Assembly (NCBI GenBank): GCA_963969495.1
Contig: OZ018330.1
Span: forward strand, 71,091,637 to 71,155,636
Source of the DNA: Ceratothoa steindachneri
Lineage: Eukaryota; Arthropoda; Malacostraca; Isopoda; Cymothoidae
DNA: 64,000 nt
Reading direction: 5' to 3'
Of this stretch, positions 34,281 to 46,380 are shown piece by piece. The notes below the pieces were generated by a model. The model was not told where the DNA came from and ran no database searches. It saw only the letters and a list, made by a program, of their open reading frames with translations. The position numbers and the translations under genes are program-made. Within the stretch, counting starts at the first letter, position 1. Every line of letters begins with the position of its first letter.

Positions 34281-36311
34281 AAGGAGTTACAAGGAAAGAT
34301 AGTACCTCAGAAGACTAAGTTAGTCCATACCGAGGAGGCACTCATTTAATATTGATATTCAATCTACTCGTCATAGAAATAGTATAGTAAAGTTCAAGGC
34401 TCTCCCCTCCCACCTCTCCCGCCCGATCTTTCGGGCAATGAAAGATGAAAAGATACCCGCTGTGCTAGAAAAAAAGTACACAAACAGGAATTTCGACAGG
34501 AAAGCAGAAATGCATTTCTACATTATTATTTTTCTTTTAATATTCTTAATCTAATTATTTTCAGTGTAATCTTATGTTTTTAGTATGTAAGCGTATTTAT
34601 GATTTTATCTAACCTCCTTTTAAACGCCTCGACACTAGGGCTCGAAACGACCTCTTCCGTTAACTGATTCCAAATATTTACTATTTTATACGAAAAGAAA
34701 TTACCGCATACATTCAATTTGTATTTTGGAGGGATTAGCTTCATACTGTTATTCCTTGTTACATTTCTGTTGAACTCGAACCAGATTGAGTAATCCACAT
34801 TATCAATTCTATTTAGTATTTTATATACTTGAATCAACTGGCCTCGTACACGTCTAGTTTCCAACTTGTAAAGGTTTAGCTTGTCTATTCGTGTTTCATA
34901 ACTATAATTTCTTAACGAAGGTATCATTTTAGTAGCTGTGGCCTGAACTCTTTCTAATCTTTCAATGTCTTTTCTGAAGGAGGGTGACCAAGCCTGCGCA
35001 CAGTATTCCAAATGGGGTCTCACTAGGGCGTTATACAGGTTGATTACAGTTGTATCGCTTTTATAAGAGATTTGTCTCTTTATATAACCTAGTATCTTCC
35101 GCGCTTTCTTTTCAACATTGACGCACTGTCGAGTGAACTTGAGATCGTTTGTGACATAGATACCGAGATCTTTTTCGATTTCTGATTCTGTTATTGTTTC
35201 GCTCTCGAGTTTGTAATCTGCCTTAGGATTTTTGTGACCAATGTGCATTACTTTACATTTCTCCAGGTTAAGGGGAAGTTTCCACTTCCTAGACCATTCA
35301 CTTATGTGATCAATGTCACTCTGAAAATCTAGTCTATCTTGCTCGGTGACTATGCTTTTACCCAGTTTACAATCGTCGGCGAATTTTGAGATTTTAGAAA
35401 TTATTCCAACGTCTATGTCATTCACATATATAATGAAGAGCAAGGGTCCCAAGACCGATCCCTGGGGAACTCCACTAGTTACAGATTTCCAATTGGACTC
35501 TTCTCCATTAATCACTACTCTTTGCTTACGATCGCTAAGCCAATCTTCAATCCAATTTGCTAATTTTCCACGTATTCCTAAGGCTCTGACTTTACACATT
35601 AGTTCCTTGTGTGGGACTTTATCGAAGTTCTTTTTAAAATCTAGATACAAAATGTCTACAGATCTATCACTATTATGAATTTTATTAATGTAATGTAAAA
35701 ACTCTAATAAATTGGTAAGACAGGACCTATGCTTCCTAAATCCATGCTGCGTGTTGAATAGCAGTTCGTTTGTTTCTAGATGGCTCACTATTTTATCTGC
35801 AATAATACGCTCTAGCATCTTGCCTACCACCGATGTCAGGCTTATTGGTCGATAATTACTTGGTAAATCTTTTCGTCCTTTTTTGAATATTGGCGTGACA
35901 TTAGCTAGTTTCCAGTCTTGAGGAACAGCCCCAGCTTCAAGGGATAAATTGAAGATGTACGTTAATTGATCCACTAGAACATCCTTTAATTCTTTTATTA
36001 TTCTTGGCACTAGTTTGTCAGGCCCGGGGGATTTGAATCTCTTCATTTTATCTATTGCTATTTCTACATCAATCCCCGTGCATTCAATATTTTCTAGTGT
36101 GCCATTTCCTGAGTACTCACAGTAAGGCTCGATATTTGGATTAGAAGTGTCGTTGGTAAAAACAGATGCAAAATATTCGTTTAGTACAGTGGATATATCT
36201 TTATCTTGTAACTTATTGTGTCCGTCCATGATTGGCCCAATACTGTTTTTTATTGGTTTTCTACTATTAACTAGGGCATAAAATTCTTTGGGGTTTCTTT
36301 TACAGTTTAGC
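34281..36311 (-). mobile_element. Young CR1-like LINE, 5'-truncated, inside the mariner inverted repeat
   Basis: GTAC occurs at both edges (34,277-34,280 and 36,312-36,315), a 4-bp target duplication or overlap. The 3' terminus (reverse strand CTTTCCTTGTAACTCCTTGTA) is the same as in copies B and C, so they share a recognised tail although the coding sequences are distinct. The 5' end is truncated within the ORF2 linker upstream of the RT, so the endonuclease is missing. It is the least damaged RT in the window. Confidence 0.9.
34580..36311 (-). CDS. CR1-like reverse transcriptase, open, lacking endonuclease
   Basis: About 577 codons are open without interruption. Segments in order: NPKEFYALVNSRKPIKN linker, FKSPGPDKLVPRIIKELKD, VTPIFKKGRKDLPSNYRPIS (palm start), LLFNTQHGFRKHRSCLTNL, ILYLDFKKNFDKVPHKEL, SGVPQGSVLGPLLFIIYVND, ISKFADDCKLGKS (catalytic Asp pair intact), LGYIKRQISYKSD, RPHLEYCAQAWSPSFRKDIE, then RRVRGQLIQVYKILNRIDNV and a C-terminal FKRRLDKI. 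The open frame continues upstream into mariner repeat sequence and microsatellite; that extension is fortuitous, so the coding piece is cut at the insertion edge. No proper start codon or promoter is present. Confidence 0.88.
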
Positions 36312-36339
36312 GTACGGTAAACTTTTTTCTGGGACGCCT

Positions 36340-36461
<122 letters not shown>

Positions 36462-36936
36462 CACAATTGCACAGCACAACCTCTCTCTATGACTGCTGAG
36501 TGATTAATGAAGTTAAATGTGAGTACTGACTCAGTGTTGTGCATTCAAACTGCTCCCAACCTGTTAAAACCTGTTTAAACAGGTATATTTATCTTGAGAA
36601 GTATATGAGATATATGAATATGTAAATATATCAGTGATGAGAAATTACTCAATAAATGGGTACTCTCAGGAAAAGAATTGAATGTAAAGCAATGTAACCG
36701 ATATATCGGTAGCGGCCCAAATTGCCTATCGGTGCATCCCTAACTTAAAGTATAGAAAAGCGAGAAAATGATCGTTATTTAATGCTACTGTAATTAGAAC
36801 ATCGTTATTTTACTTTATCTCAAAGATGTAGGGATTGGGATGAGGCCTTTCAAAAAGGAGTACATCCTCGGTATGGACAGAAATGTATTTTGAGACACTC
36901 ATTCTTATTCCTTGTAATTACATGCAATGCAATGCA

Positions 36937-36940
<4 letters not shown>

Positions 36941-37029
<89 letters not shown>
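36941..37029. repeat. Compound microsatellite (TC)n-(TA)n
   Basis: About 33 bases of TC then about 56 of TA. CR1-like copy B begins directly after it at 37,030. Open frames across it are artefacts. Confidence 0.96.
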
Positions 37030-37030
<1 letters not shown>

Positions 37031-37230
37031 GTGCTGCTTGTTTGGGAGCCACGGCACGCCGAGGCTTGACGACTCGGTCGGACGAACAGCAGCACATGGA
37101 GCGTGCCTTCTGGAAGACTCCGAAACGACTCCGATCAATAGGAGGGACCGACCCAGGCGGGGAGAACTCACCAACCCCCCTTTTTATCATTGATTGGTCG
37201 CAAAGTATTGAAAGAGAGAAAGTGTTCAAA

Positions 37231-38484
37231 ATGACCGGCAAGAAAGGACCAGGAGCTCTAAAATACACGTGCGCAATATGCCACATAGATAAGTGGTGCG
37301 TGGACTTTCCGGAGGGGTGTTTTTCAAAATGCCACCCGGCCAGTTCCTGCACCGACTGTATTCAAAACGGCCAAATCAAGGAGCTAAAAGAAACATGCAG
37401 GGCTTCCGAGGAAAGATCCAGAAGGTTGGAGGAGAAAATAAACAGCCTCAAATTAGAACACGCCGGACTGATTCGCAGGCTAGAGGTCAGAATAGCAGAG
37501 CTAACGTCAAGCCTTGTAGTAAACACTGCATCTGCAGTATTACCCCCAGAGCTAGGTCCGCATGCTACGGATAAACCCTCAAAGAAAAAGAAAAGGAAGG
37601 GAAAGAAACAGGAAGAAGATAAAGTTGAAACAGAAGATAAAGCAGAAGCTGAAAAAGAGAAAGTTGAAGCAGAGGAAGAAAAGATAAAAACAGAGGAGTA
37701 TATAACAAAAGAAGATAGGGGGGAAAAGATGAATAAGAAAAAGGAGAAGAAGAAAAAAAAGAAAATTAAGATGGAGAAGAAAGAGGGAACCGAGAGTTCG
37801 CTTCCGCAAGGAAAGCCTCAAACCTCTGCACGGAAATGTCCAAGGGTTACCCTTGTGGTCGATTCCCAAGCACAAGGTTTGCAGCCCCTGCTAGCGGCTT
37901 GCCTTCGCACTAGTGTGGAGGTATGCAGCCAGCCAGGATGGGGAAACCACCACATCAGGGTAGAGGCTGAGAAATCTCAGATCTCCGAGAATTCAGTCGT
38001 TGCCCTGATGGTGAGTGGAAATGACCTCTACCTCCGAGGAGGCAAAGTAGACCCTAGAGAGAAAATTCTCAACACGGTCATGGAAGCCGTGGACGACTGC
38101 GGATTGAGAACTCGCAAACGGGTCGTTGTAGGGATGCTTCCAAGAAGAGGTCCTAGCCGGACAGCTCACTTAAGGAACGTGACCCTGAACCAGCGCCTGT
38201 CCGACCTCTGTACGGCGAAAGGGGTCTTCTTTTTGGACCCTTACCGCACCTTTTACGGTCGAAACGACCTTTACCCAAGGGACGGAGTGAACCTTTCATT
38301 CAAGGAAAAGGCTGTACTCTGTAACTTAATCCAGGATGTCGTAGAGCGGACGCAGAGGAGCGTCCGACCCAGAGTGAAGGCGGACATAAGACAGTATGCC
38401 CGTGTCACTCCTGGAACGACGTTCTTAGATGTGGCAAAGAAGGGTACCGCCACACAAAAGAAGCCAGGAAACGGAAGAGCGTAG
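37231..38484 (+). CDS. CR1-like ORF1 protein (PHD-like finger, coiled coil, SGNH-like domain)
   Basis: This open frame has 417 residues. The start chosen is ATG at 37,231 (MTGKKGPGALKY), shared with copy C; the longer frame upstream runs through microsatellite. Residues about 13-46 form a Cys-rich finger (CAICHIDKWCVDF, CFSKCHP, CTDC). Residues about 50-95 form a coiled coil. About 115-190 are Lys/Glu-rich. About 200-360 form an SGNH-hydrolase-like domain with VSGNDLYLR (block III) and GVFFLDPYRTFYGRNDL. Block I reads VVDSQAQG instead of IGDSRARG as in copy C. Block V reads DGVNLSF instead of DGVHLSF, replacing the catalytic His. In CR1-like elements such ORF1 proteins are RNP components; this copy's esterase should be inactive. 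Confidence 0.85.
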   Translation: MTGKKGPGALKYTCAICHIDKWCVDFPEGCFSKCHPASSCTDCIQNGQIKELKETCRASEERSRRLEEKINSLKLEHAGLIRRLEVRIAELTSSLVVNTASAVLPPELGPHATDKPSKKKKRKGKKQEEDKVETEDKAEAEKEKVEAEEEKIKTEEYITKEDRGEKMNKKKEKKKKKKIKMEKKEGTESSLPQGKPQTSARKCPRVTLVVDSQAQGLQPLLAACLRTSVEVCSQPGWGNHHIRVEAEKSQISENSVVALMVSGNDLYLRGGKVDPREKILNTVMEAVDDCGLRTRKRVVVGMLPRRGPSRTAHLRNVTLNQRLSDLCTAKGVFFLDPYRTFYGRNDLYPRDGVNLSFKEKAVLCNLIQDVVERTQRSVRPRVKADIRQYARVTPGTTFLDVAKKGTATQKKPGNGRA

Positions 38485-38499
38485 GCAGTCCTACACTGG

Positions 38500-41247
38500 A
38501 GGACTCCCTGAAAGTTCTTCTGTTCAACGCGAGGTCAATCAGGAATAAGTTTTTTGAGCTCCGTGGCCTCGTAGCAACAGAGGAACCTGAGATGGTGGCC
38601 ATAACGGAGACGTGGATTAAAACCTCAAGCCGAGATTTTTAAAGGTGAATTCACGATTCCTGGTTACCAGCTCTTCCAGAAAGATAGGCCAGACAGAGAG
38701 TGTGGCGGTGTGATGTTGTATGTCAAGGATACTCTCAACTCTACGGATTGCAACATCGTATCCAACCATGAACTACTAGGTGTTGACCTAGAGATAGGTC
38801 CTGCCAAATACAGGATCCTGATGCTTTATAGACCTCCTACCCATATCGTTGACCAGGACAGAGATCTGTATCAGCTACTAGGAGAACTTGTCGAAGACAG
38901 AGTGTGTATCGTCATGGGCAATTTCAACACACAAGTTGACTGGGAAACCAGAGAACCCTGTGGCGAGAACGCACTACTCTCGGAGTTCACGAACAGCGAG
39001 TTCCTCCCTCAATGGGTGAGAGAGCCAACGAGAGGAGACAATATCCTCGACTTGGTTTTCACCTCTGAGGATGACATCGTTGAGGACCTTTCTGTTGGCG
39101 AAGAGCTCGGTGGCAGTGACCACCGACTAATTAGATTTGTAGTCAAAGTCCCCAAGGCAGAGCCTGCAACAAGTAAATCGAGGAAACTTGATTTGAGAAG
39201 AGCAGACTTTGCAGGTCTTCGTGCTGGACTGACTGACGCGAGGCTAGGAGTGTGCAAAGCTGTTGAATACTCGTGGAACAGTTTCAAAAACACATTCATG
39301 AGTGTCCAATCGCGTTTCATCTCTCTGAAATGCCCTCGTCGGTCCTCTGTTCAACCAAAGTGGTTTAATCGAGAAATCGGGCAACTGCTTAGGGAGAAGA
39401 GAAATGTGTACCGGCAATCGAAGATCTCGGGTGACTTTGACGAATACCGGAGGCTAGCCAGGAGAGTAAAGTCAAGCAGAAGGGCGGCTAAGTGGTCTGA
39501 GGAACTTCGAGTGGCGAGACTCTGCAAGGAGAATCCCAAGAAGTTCTTTGGATATGTAAACAGCCGTAAACCAATCCGTCGAACGATTGACCCTTTGAGG
39601 AACGAGGAGGGGACATTAAAGCATTCAGATGCAGAAAATGCTAACCTCCTCAATGACTACTTCTCTTCAGTGTTTACTGAAGAGTGTGCTCCCATTCTCC
39701 AGCCGACGGATTCCTACTCGGTGGAAAAGCTGGAAAAACCGAAGGAGAAATAAAGAAAAAGATCGCTGACCTAAAGACGAATAAGTCCCCCGGACCGGAC
39801 GAGTTTCTACCTAAAGTGTTGAAGAAAGTGTGCGATGAAGTATCACCACATCTGTGCGCTATCTTTAACATGTCAATCCGGACCGGATGCGTTCCTAGAG
39901 ACTGGCGTGAGGCGGAGGTGACTCCGATCTTCAAGAAAGGAGACCCCAGCCATCCGTCAAACTACCGACCCATCAGTTTGACTTCGATAGTCGGTAAACT
40001 CATGGAAAGGGTGACAGTGGACAAGATAACGTCTTAGTTAGAGTCAAACCTGCTACTGAAGAGTTCCCAGCACGGCTTCCGAAGGCAACGGTCATGCCTG
40101 ACGAACCTTGTGGAATTCTTCCACTTCGTGTTCAGTGAGCATGATCGGGATAAAGCGGTGGATGTTGTGTACCTTGACTTCCAAAAGGCCTTTGATAAGG
40201 TACCACACCCCTGCCTTCTCCAGAAAGTGGGTGCACAGGGCATAGACGGCAACGTAGCAGGTTGGATAGAGAGCTGGCTAAGTGACAGACGGCAACGAGT
40301 AGTGGTGGATGGACGGGCCTCTGAATGGGCCCCCGTATCTAGTGGTGTCCCTCAAGGTTCCGTCCTGGGACCAATACTGTCTATTATCTATGTCAACGAC
40401 ATGAACAGAGACATGGTTGCCAAAATCTCCAAATTTGCCGACGAGACCAAGCTTGGTATCAATGTGGCAACGGAGGGGAACACTGTCCGCCTTTAAGAGG
40501 ACCTTTAAATGATTGGGGAGTGGTCGGAAAAGTGGCAAATGCCTGTTAACGTTGGGGAATGCAAAGTAATGCATATCGGCCACTGAAACCTCCAATCTCA
40601 GTTCATCCTTAAGGGCACTGCTCTTGAATCAAGTGACAGTAAGAAGGACTTGGGTGTTACTATCACTAGCGACCTCAAGTTCTCGAAACAGTGCATTGAG
40701 GCAGAGAAGAAAGCCCAAAGGATATTAGGCTACATAGAGCACCAGTTTGAATACCGTAACAAGGAGATAGTACTTTGTATGTACAACTCCCTCGTTCGGC
40801 CGAACCTGGTGTATCAATTTTGGAGTCCTTCGTTTCGAAAGGACATCGCAAGTTTGGAACGCGTACAAGCTATGTCAACCAAACTGATTCCCTCTATCCG
40901 ACATAAAAGTTATGAGGATAGACTAAGGGAATTAGATCTGTTCTCGCTGGAAACCCGTAGACTGCGTGGTCAGCTCATCGAAGTTTTCAAAATACTTTGA
41001 GGGTTCGACAATGTTGACTACCGGGATATTTTAACACTGAGTGAGAACAGAACGCGCAATCACGGCTTCAAACTTGAACTGAGGCGTTACAACCGCAATC
41101 TCTGTGGAATTTTTTTCACCTACAGTATCTGTGGTAAGTGAAACGAACTTCCAGTGGAAGTCGTCAACAGTGAATCTTTTGACCAGGTTAAGTCAAGACT
41201 AGACAAAGTCTTGAAAAGTGGCCGTTTAGGGACACAAAACAATTGAG
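38500..41247 (+). pseudogene. CR1-like ORF2, copy B (endonuclease and RT), broken
   Basis: The endonuclease starts LKVLLFNARSIRNKFFELRG and AITETWI. A one-base shift at about 38,640 (run of T) is followed by an open piece 38,710-39,753 with MGNFNTQVDW and GGSDHRLIRF. The catalytic Asp of MGDFN is changed to Asn. A short deletion at about 39,738 shifts frame. The RT then reads NYRPISLTSIVGK, VVYLDFQKAFDKVPH, GVPQGSVLGPI and ISKFADETKLG, in which the second Asp of the FADD motif is Glu. Stops are at 40,035, 40,494, 40,506, 40,584 and 40,998. VRPNLVYQFWSPS lacks two residues compared with copy C. Non-functional. Confidence 0.88.
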
Positions 41248-41342
41248 CAGCCATGTGCCCGCTCGATTGCTAGTCCAAAGGTACCCTCTTTGAATGGACC
41301 AAAAGGTCTTTTAGGGTACTTTCTTTCCTTGTAACTCCTTGT

Positions 41343-41344
<2 letters not shown>

Positions 41345-41434
<90 letters not shown>
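41345..41434. repeat. Microsatellite (CT)n joining LINE copies B and C
   Basis: About 90 bases of pure CT follow the 3' end of copy B. Only about 30 bases further on, the 5' UTR of copy C begins. Confidence 0.96.
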
Positions 41435-41437
<3 letters not shown>

Positions 41438-42372
41438 CGTTGGCCTCAAGAAAGTAGAGAGAGAGGTGACGCCCCCTTGTTGCGGGAAGAGAGCTTGTGG
41501 GTACCCTAGACTTTTCGAGCTATGTCGGCGGGGGTACCTATCTTCTGGTTTCCCTGGCAGGGTTTCCCTTGTCGATTCGGTCGAAAATTAGGTTCCAGAC
41601 TAAGTGCGTCTTTCTTTATCCTTCTCTATCCTTCCTCTTTTTTTACATTAATCCTATTTCTTCTACTTATACAAAAATAAAAAGCAACAAAAAGAACAAT
41701 CCCTATTCCTATCATGTCACTCACCCTTTTTTCATCTATCTACATATAAGGACCTGGTAGCTACCTCATACGTCAGAAGAGAGGCTTTGGAACCTCTATA
41801 AACAACGCCAATCGACGCTCACTGGTTGTGAGAGACTAGGACTTAAGGGGTCTTAGGCGCTGGGGCACGACGAATGGGATAAGGGTAGTAGTGCCCCGTT
41901 AACCCCTTTCCTGGCGCATAATTATTGACCATTCCCAATGACCGTTGACGGGTGCCTCTGGTAGCATTGGTCCGTGGTGACGGCCCTTTGTTCCCATGTT
42001 CGGTGCCAGGCCAACAAAAAGCCTCGGGTTGAGTCTCTTGGTGTGGCGGGATATCCATTGAACGCTGCTCCGAGATCTTGGCCGTTGTGAAAGGAACTAG
42101 TAGGAGTTTAGAACGGGGCGTGCTTCGTTGTTGTTCATCTGGTGACAAATCGATGGCCCCTTCGGGGACCGCGTGTGCTGCTTGGTTGGAAGCCACGGCA
42201 CGCCGAGGCTTGATGACTCGGTCGGACGAACAGCAGCACATGGAGCGTGCCTTCTGAAAGATCCGAAACGTCTCCGATCGATAGGCGGGAGCGACTCACG
42301 CGGGGAGAACTCACCAACCTCCTTTTTTCTACTGATTGTTCGCAAAGTTTTTAAAGAGAGAAAGTTTTCAAA

Positions 42373-43690
42373 ATGACAGGGAAAAAAGGTCTAACTGCAC
42401 TCAAATATACATGTGCAATATGCCAGAAAGATAAGTGGTGCGTGGACTTCCCGGAAGGATATTTTTCGAAATTCCACCCGGGAAGTATATGCACCGATGC
42501 ATCCTTAAGGGAGAGGTCCGAGAGGCAGTGGCATACTGCAATGAACTCAAGGATCTCTTCCCAACCTCTGAAGAAAAATCTAGGGCGCTGGAAAGTAAAA
42601 TAAAGACCCTAGAAATGCAGCACGCGCTTCAGATTCGGCGTCTCGAGGAAAAAATCCTAGAGATAGCCTCTAAACTAGAGGCCCAGTGAGCTCAAGCTCG
42701 AGACAAAAGTCCCACTGACTTGGGTGGTTCCGCCGATTTGACTCCAGCTCAAGGAGGTGAAACTGCATTGGCAGTCCCACTTCAGCCATGCGGAGAAGCA
42801 AATGAGAAGAAAAAAAGAAGAAAAACGACCTTAATGCTGCTCACCCCAGTGTAGAGGATTCAAGCGTTACTGGTGCGCAAGGGAAAGTGGAAGGACGAGA
42901 AGAGAAAAGAGAAACGGAATCAGAGAAAACAAATGAGAGAAGAAAAATAAGAAGAAGAAGAAGAAGCAAAAAAAGGAAGAGATACAAGAGGAAAGCGGCA
43001 AGGCGCTTCCGAACGGAAAGACTAAGTCGCCTGCAGACAAATGTGCGAAAGTCACTCTTATTGGTGATTCTCGAGCACGGGGATTGCAGCTCCTGCTAGC
43101 GGCCCGCCTTCGCACTAGTGTGAAGGTAAGCTGCCCTGCCAGGATGTGGTAACCACCACATCAAAGTAGAGGCTGAGAAATCACAGATTTCTGAGAGCTC
43201 AGTCGTTGCTCTGGTGGTCAGTGGAAACGACCTCTACCTGAGAAGAGGTAGGGTAGGCCCTACAGATAAAATCCTCCACATGGTCATGGGTGCCGTGGAC
43301 GACTGTGGTCTGAAAACCCGCAAGCGTGTGGTAGTCGGGATGCTCCCGAGGAGAGGTCCAACACGGACCGCTCACTCAATGAATGTCTCTTTAAACTGGC
43401 GCCTGGCAGATTTGTGTACGGTAGAGGGGGTCTTTTTTCTGGACTTGTACTGCACCTTTTATTGTAAAAATGATCTCTAGCAAAGGGATGGGGTACATCT
43501 TTCCTTTAAAGGAAAGGCCTTTCTGTCGAACATCATCCAGGATGTCGTATAGAGGACCTAAAGAAGTATCCGGCCAAGAGTGAGGGCTGACGTACGCCAG
43601 TAAGCCCGTGTCACTCCAGGAACGACCTTCTCAGAGGTTGCAAAAGGAGTGCCTCGCCAACAAACAAGCCAGGAAACGGAAGAGCGTAGG
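42373..43690 (+). pseudogene. CR1-like ORF1, copy C, broken
   Basis: Starts MTGKKGLTALKYTCAICQKD, with the PHD-like finger damaged (CFSK to YFSKF; C lost in CTDA by frameshift). The coiled coil continues in another frame (ALQIRRLEEKILEIASKLEA). The esterase is best preserved in its catalytic blocks: VTLIGDSRARGLQLLL (block I), VSGNDLYLRRG (block III) and QRDGVHLSFKGKA (block V). Stops and shifts at about 42,690, 43,140 and 43,478 break the frame. It shows what the ancestral SGNH motifs were and so dates the changes in copy B. Confidence 0.8.
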
Positions 43691-43709
43691 GAGTCCTACA
43701 GTCGGGGAC

Positions 43710-46265
43710 TCTATGAAAGTTCTTCTGTTCAATGCGAGGTCAATCAGGAACAAGTTTCCTGAGCTCCGTGGCCTCGTAGCGACGGAATAACCTGAAATAG
43801 TAGCCATAACAGAATCGTGGATAAAACCTAAAACCGAGACCTTGAAGGTGAATTCACGGTTCCTGGCGAAAACTCTTCCACAAAGATAGGCCAGACAGAG
43901 AGGGTGGCGGTGTAATGTTGTATGTCAAGGATACAATCAAATCGACGAACTCCAACATTATATTCGATCACGAGCTCTTAGGCGTTGACCTAGAATAGGT
44001 CCTGTCAGATAAAGGACCCTGGTGCTTTACAGACCCCCTTCCCAACCCGTTGAGAAGGACAGAGAACTGTACCAGATGCTGGGTGAGCTTGTTCAAGGCA
44101 GAGTGTGCATCGTTATGGGCGACTCCTGGAGTTCGGCAACAACGAGTTCCTCACTAAATGGGTCAGAGAACTGACCAGAGGAGACAATATCCTCGACTTG
44201 GTCTTCACCTCTGAGGATGATATCGTTGAGGATGTCTCTGTAGGTGAAGAGCTCGGTGGCAGTGATCACCAGCTAGTTAGATTTAGCGTCAAGATCCCGA
44301 AGGTAAGGTCCTTTGTCAGTCAATCAAGGAAACTTGACTTGAGAAGAGCAGACTTTGCAAGCCTTCGTGCTGGGCTGACTGGTGTAAGGCTAGCGGTATG
44401 CAAAGAGGTTGAGGATTCGTGGAACAATTTCAAAAATAAGTTCATGATTCTTCAATTAAGTTGCATCCCTCTGAAATGCCTCCGTCGGTCTTCTGTTCAA
44501 CCAAAGTGGTATAATTGAGAAATCGGCCAACTGCTTAGGAAGAAGAGAAATGCGTACCGGCGATTGAGGATCTCGGGTGCCTTTGACGAATACCGCAGGC
44601 TAGCCAAGAGAGTGAGGTCAAGCATAAGGGCGGCTAAGCATACTGAGGAACTCCGAGTGGCGACACTCTGCAAGGAGAATACCAAGGAGTACTTCGGCTA
44701 TGTAAATAGCCGTAAACCAATCCATCGTAGAATTGGGCCCTTAGTGGACGAGGAGGGTGCATTAACTCACTCAGATGCAGAAAATGCTAAGCTTCTCAAT
44801 GACTACTTCTCTTTAGTGTTTACTAAAGAGTGTGGTCCCATCCCTCAGCCCACGGATTCCTACTCGGGGAAAAAGCTGGAGGCAATGGACTTCACCGAAG
44901 GAGAAATAAAGAAAAAGATCGCTGACCTAAAGACGAATAAGTCCCCCGGACCGGACGGGTTTCTATACGAGGTGTTGAACGAAGGGCGCGATGAAGTATC
45001 ACGACATCTGTGCGTTATCTTTAACGTGTCAATCCGGACCGGATGCGTTCCTAGAGACTGGCGTGAGGCGGAGGTGACTCCGATCTTCAAGAAAGAACAC
45101 CCCTGGTACTTAGGAGTTCCCAGCACAGCTTCCGAAGGCAACGGTCATGCCTGACGAACCTTGTGGAATTCTTCAACTTCGTGTTCAGTGAGCACGATCG
45201 GGACAAGGCGGTGGATGTGGTGTACTTAGACTTTCAGAAAGCCTTTGATAAGGCACCACACCACTGCTTTCTCCGGAAAGTGCGAGCGCTGGGCATAGAC
45301 GGAAAAGTAGCCAGCTGGATCGAGAACTGGCTAAGTGGCAGACAGGCTTCTGAGTGGGTGCCCGTTACTAGCGGGTGCCTCAAGGTTCTGTCCTTAGACC
45401 ACTACTATTCATCATCTACGTCAACGTCATGGACGATGACATGGTTGCCAAGATTTCCAAATTTGCTGACGATACCAAGCTTGGTATGAACGTTGCAAAG
45501 GATGGAAATACTGCCCGCCTGCAGGAAGATCTTGGGAAGATTGAGGAGTGGTCGGACACGTGGCAAAAGCCTTTTAACGAGGGGAAATGCAAAGTAATGC
45601 ATATCGGCCACAGAAAACCCCAATCTCAGTATATCCTTAAGGGCACTGCTCTTTTAATCGAGTGACACTGAGAAGGACTTGGGTGTTACTATCACTAGCG
45701 ACCTCAAGTTCTCGAAACAGTGTATTGAGGCAGAGAAGAAAGCCCAAAGGATGTTAGGCTACATAGAGCGCCAGTTTGAATACCGTAACAAGGAGATAGT
45801 ACTTTGTCTGTACAACTCCCTCGTTCGGCCGCACCTGGAGTATGCCGTACAATTTTGGAGTCCTTCGTTTCGAAAGGACATCGCAAGATTGGACCGCGTA
45901 CAAGCTAGGGCAACCAAACTGATTCCCTCTATCCGACATAAAAGTTATGAGGATAGACTAAGGGAATTAGATCTGTTTTCGCTGGAAAGCTCGTAGACTG
46001 CGTGTTCAGCTCATCGAAGTTTTCAAAATACTTCGAGGGTTCGACAATGTTGACTACCGTGATATTTTCACACTGAGTGAGAACAGAACGCGCAATCACG
46101 GCTTCAAACTTGAACTGAAGCGTTACAACCGCAATCTCTGGGAATTTTTTTCACTTACAGTATCTGCGGTAAGTGGAACGCACTTCCAGTGGAAGTCGTC
46201 AACAGTGAATCTGTTTACCAGTTCAAGTCAAGACTAGACAAAGTCTTGAAAAGTGGCCGTTAAGG
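43710..46265 (+). pseudogene. CR1-like ORF2, copy C, broken with two deletions
   Basis: Begins MKVLLFNARSIRNKFPELRG. The endonuclease has a deletion joining IVMGD directly to a downstream LLEFGNNEFL-like segment at about 44,125. The linker to the early RT is open at 44,564-45,154 (AEVTPIFKKEHPW), where about 110-130 bp including the NYRPISLTS block are deleted. Later pieces hold VVYLDFQKAFDKAPHH, VMDDDMVAKISKFADDTKLG (catalytic Asp pair kept) and RPHLEYAVQFWSPSFRKDI. Non-functional. Confidence 0.88.
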
Positions 46266-46380
46266 GACGCAAAACAATTGAGCAGCCATGTGCCCGCTCG
46301 ATTGCTAGTCCAAAGGTACCCTCTTTGAATGGACCGTAAGGTCTCCTAGGGTGCTTACTTTCCTTGTAACTCCTTGTAAC

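Larger units (their letters stand above)
37030..41344 (+). mobile_element. CR1-like LINE copy B, 5' UTR truncated
   Basis: Alignment with copy C starts at TGTGCTGCTTG (42,173 in C), so about 700 bp of 5' UTR are absent. It has an intact ORF1 frame and an ORF2 broken by a small deletion and several stops. The 3' terminus is TTTCCTTGTAACTCCTTGTA followed by a long (CT)n tract. It lies in the 25-kb dynein intron, opposite to the host gene. Confidence 0.9.
41465..46380 (+). mobile_element. CR1-like LINE copy C, full length, decayed
   Basis: Starts GGTGACGCCCCC (same 5' edge as copy A) and ends TTTCCTTGTAACTCCTTGTAACC, then a CT-rich degenerate tail. It has a 5' UTR of about 900 bp, a broken ORF1 and a broken ORF2. 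It lies head to tail behind copy B, with a 3' half nearly identical to B. Confidence 0.9.

Noticed and set aside
36883..37230. N-terminal extension of the copy B ORF1 frame
   Set aside because: It runs through (TC)n(TA)n and 5' UTR. The family start is ATG at 37,231, shared with copy C.
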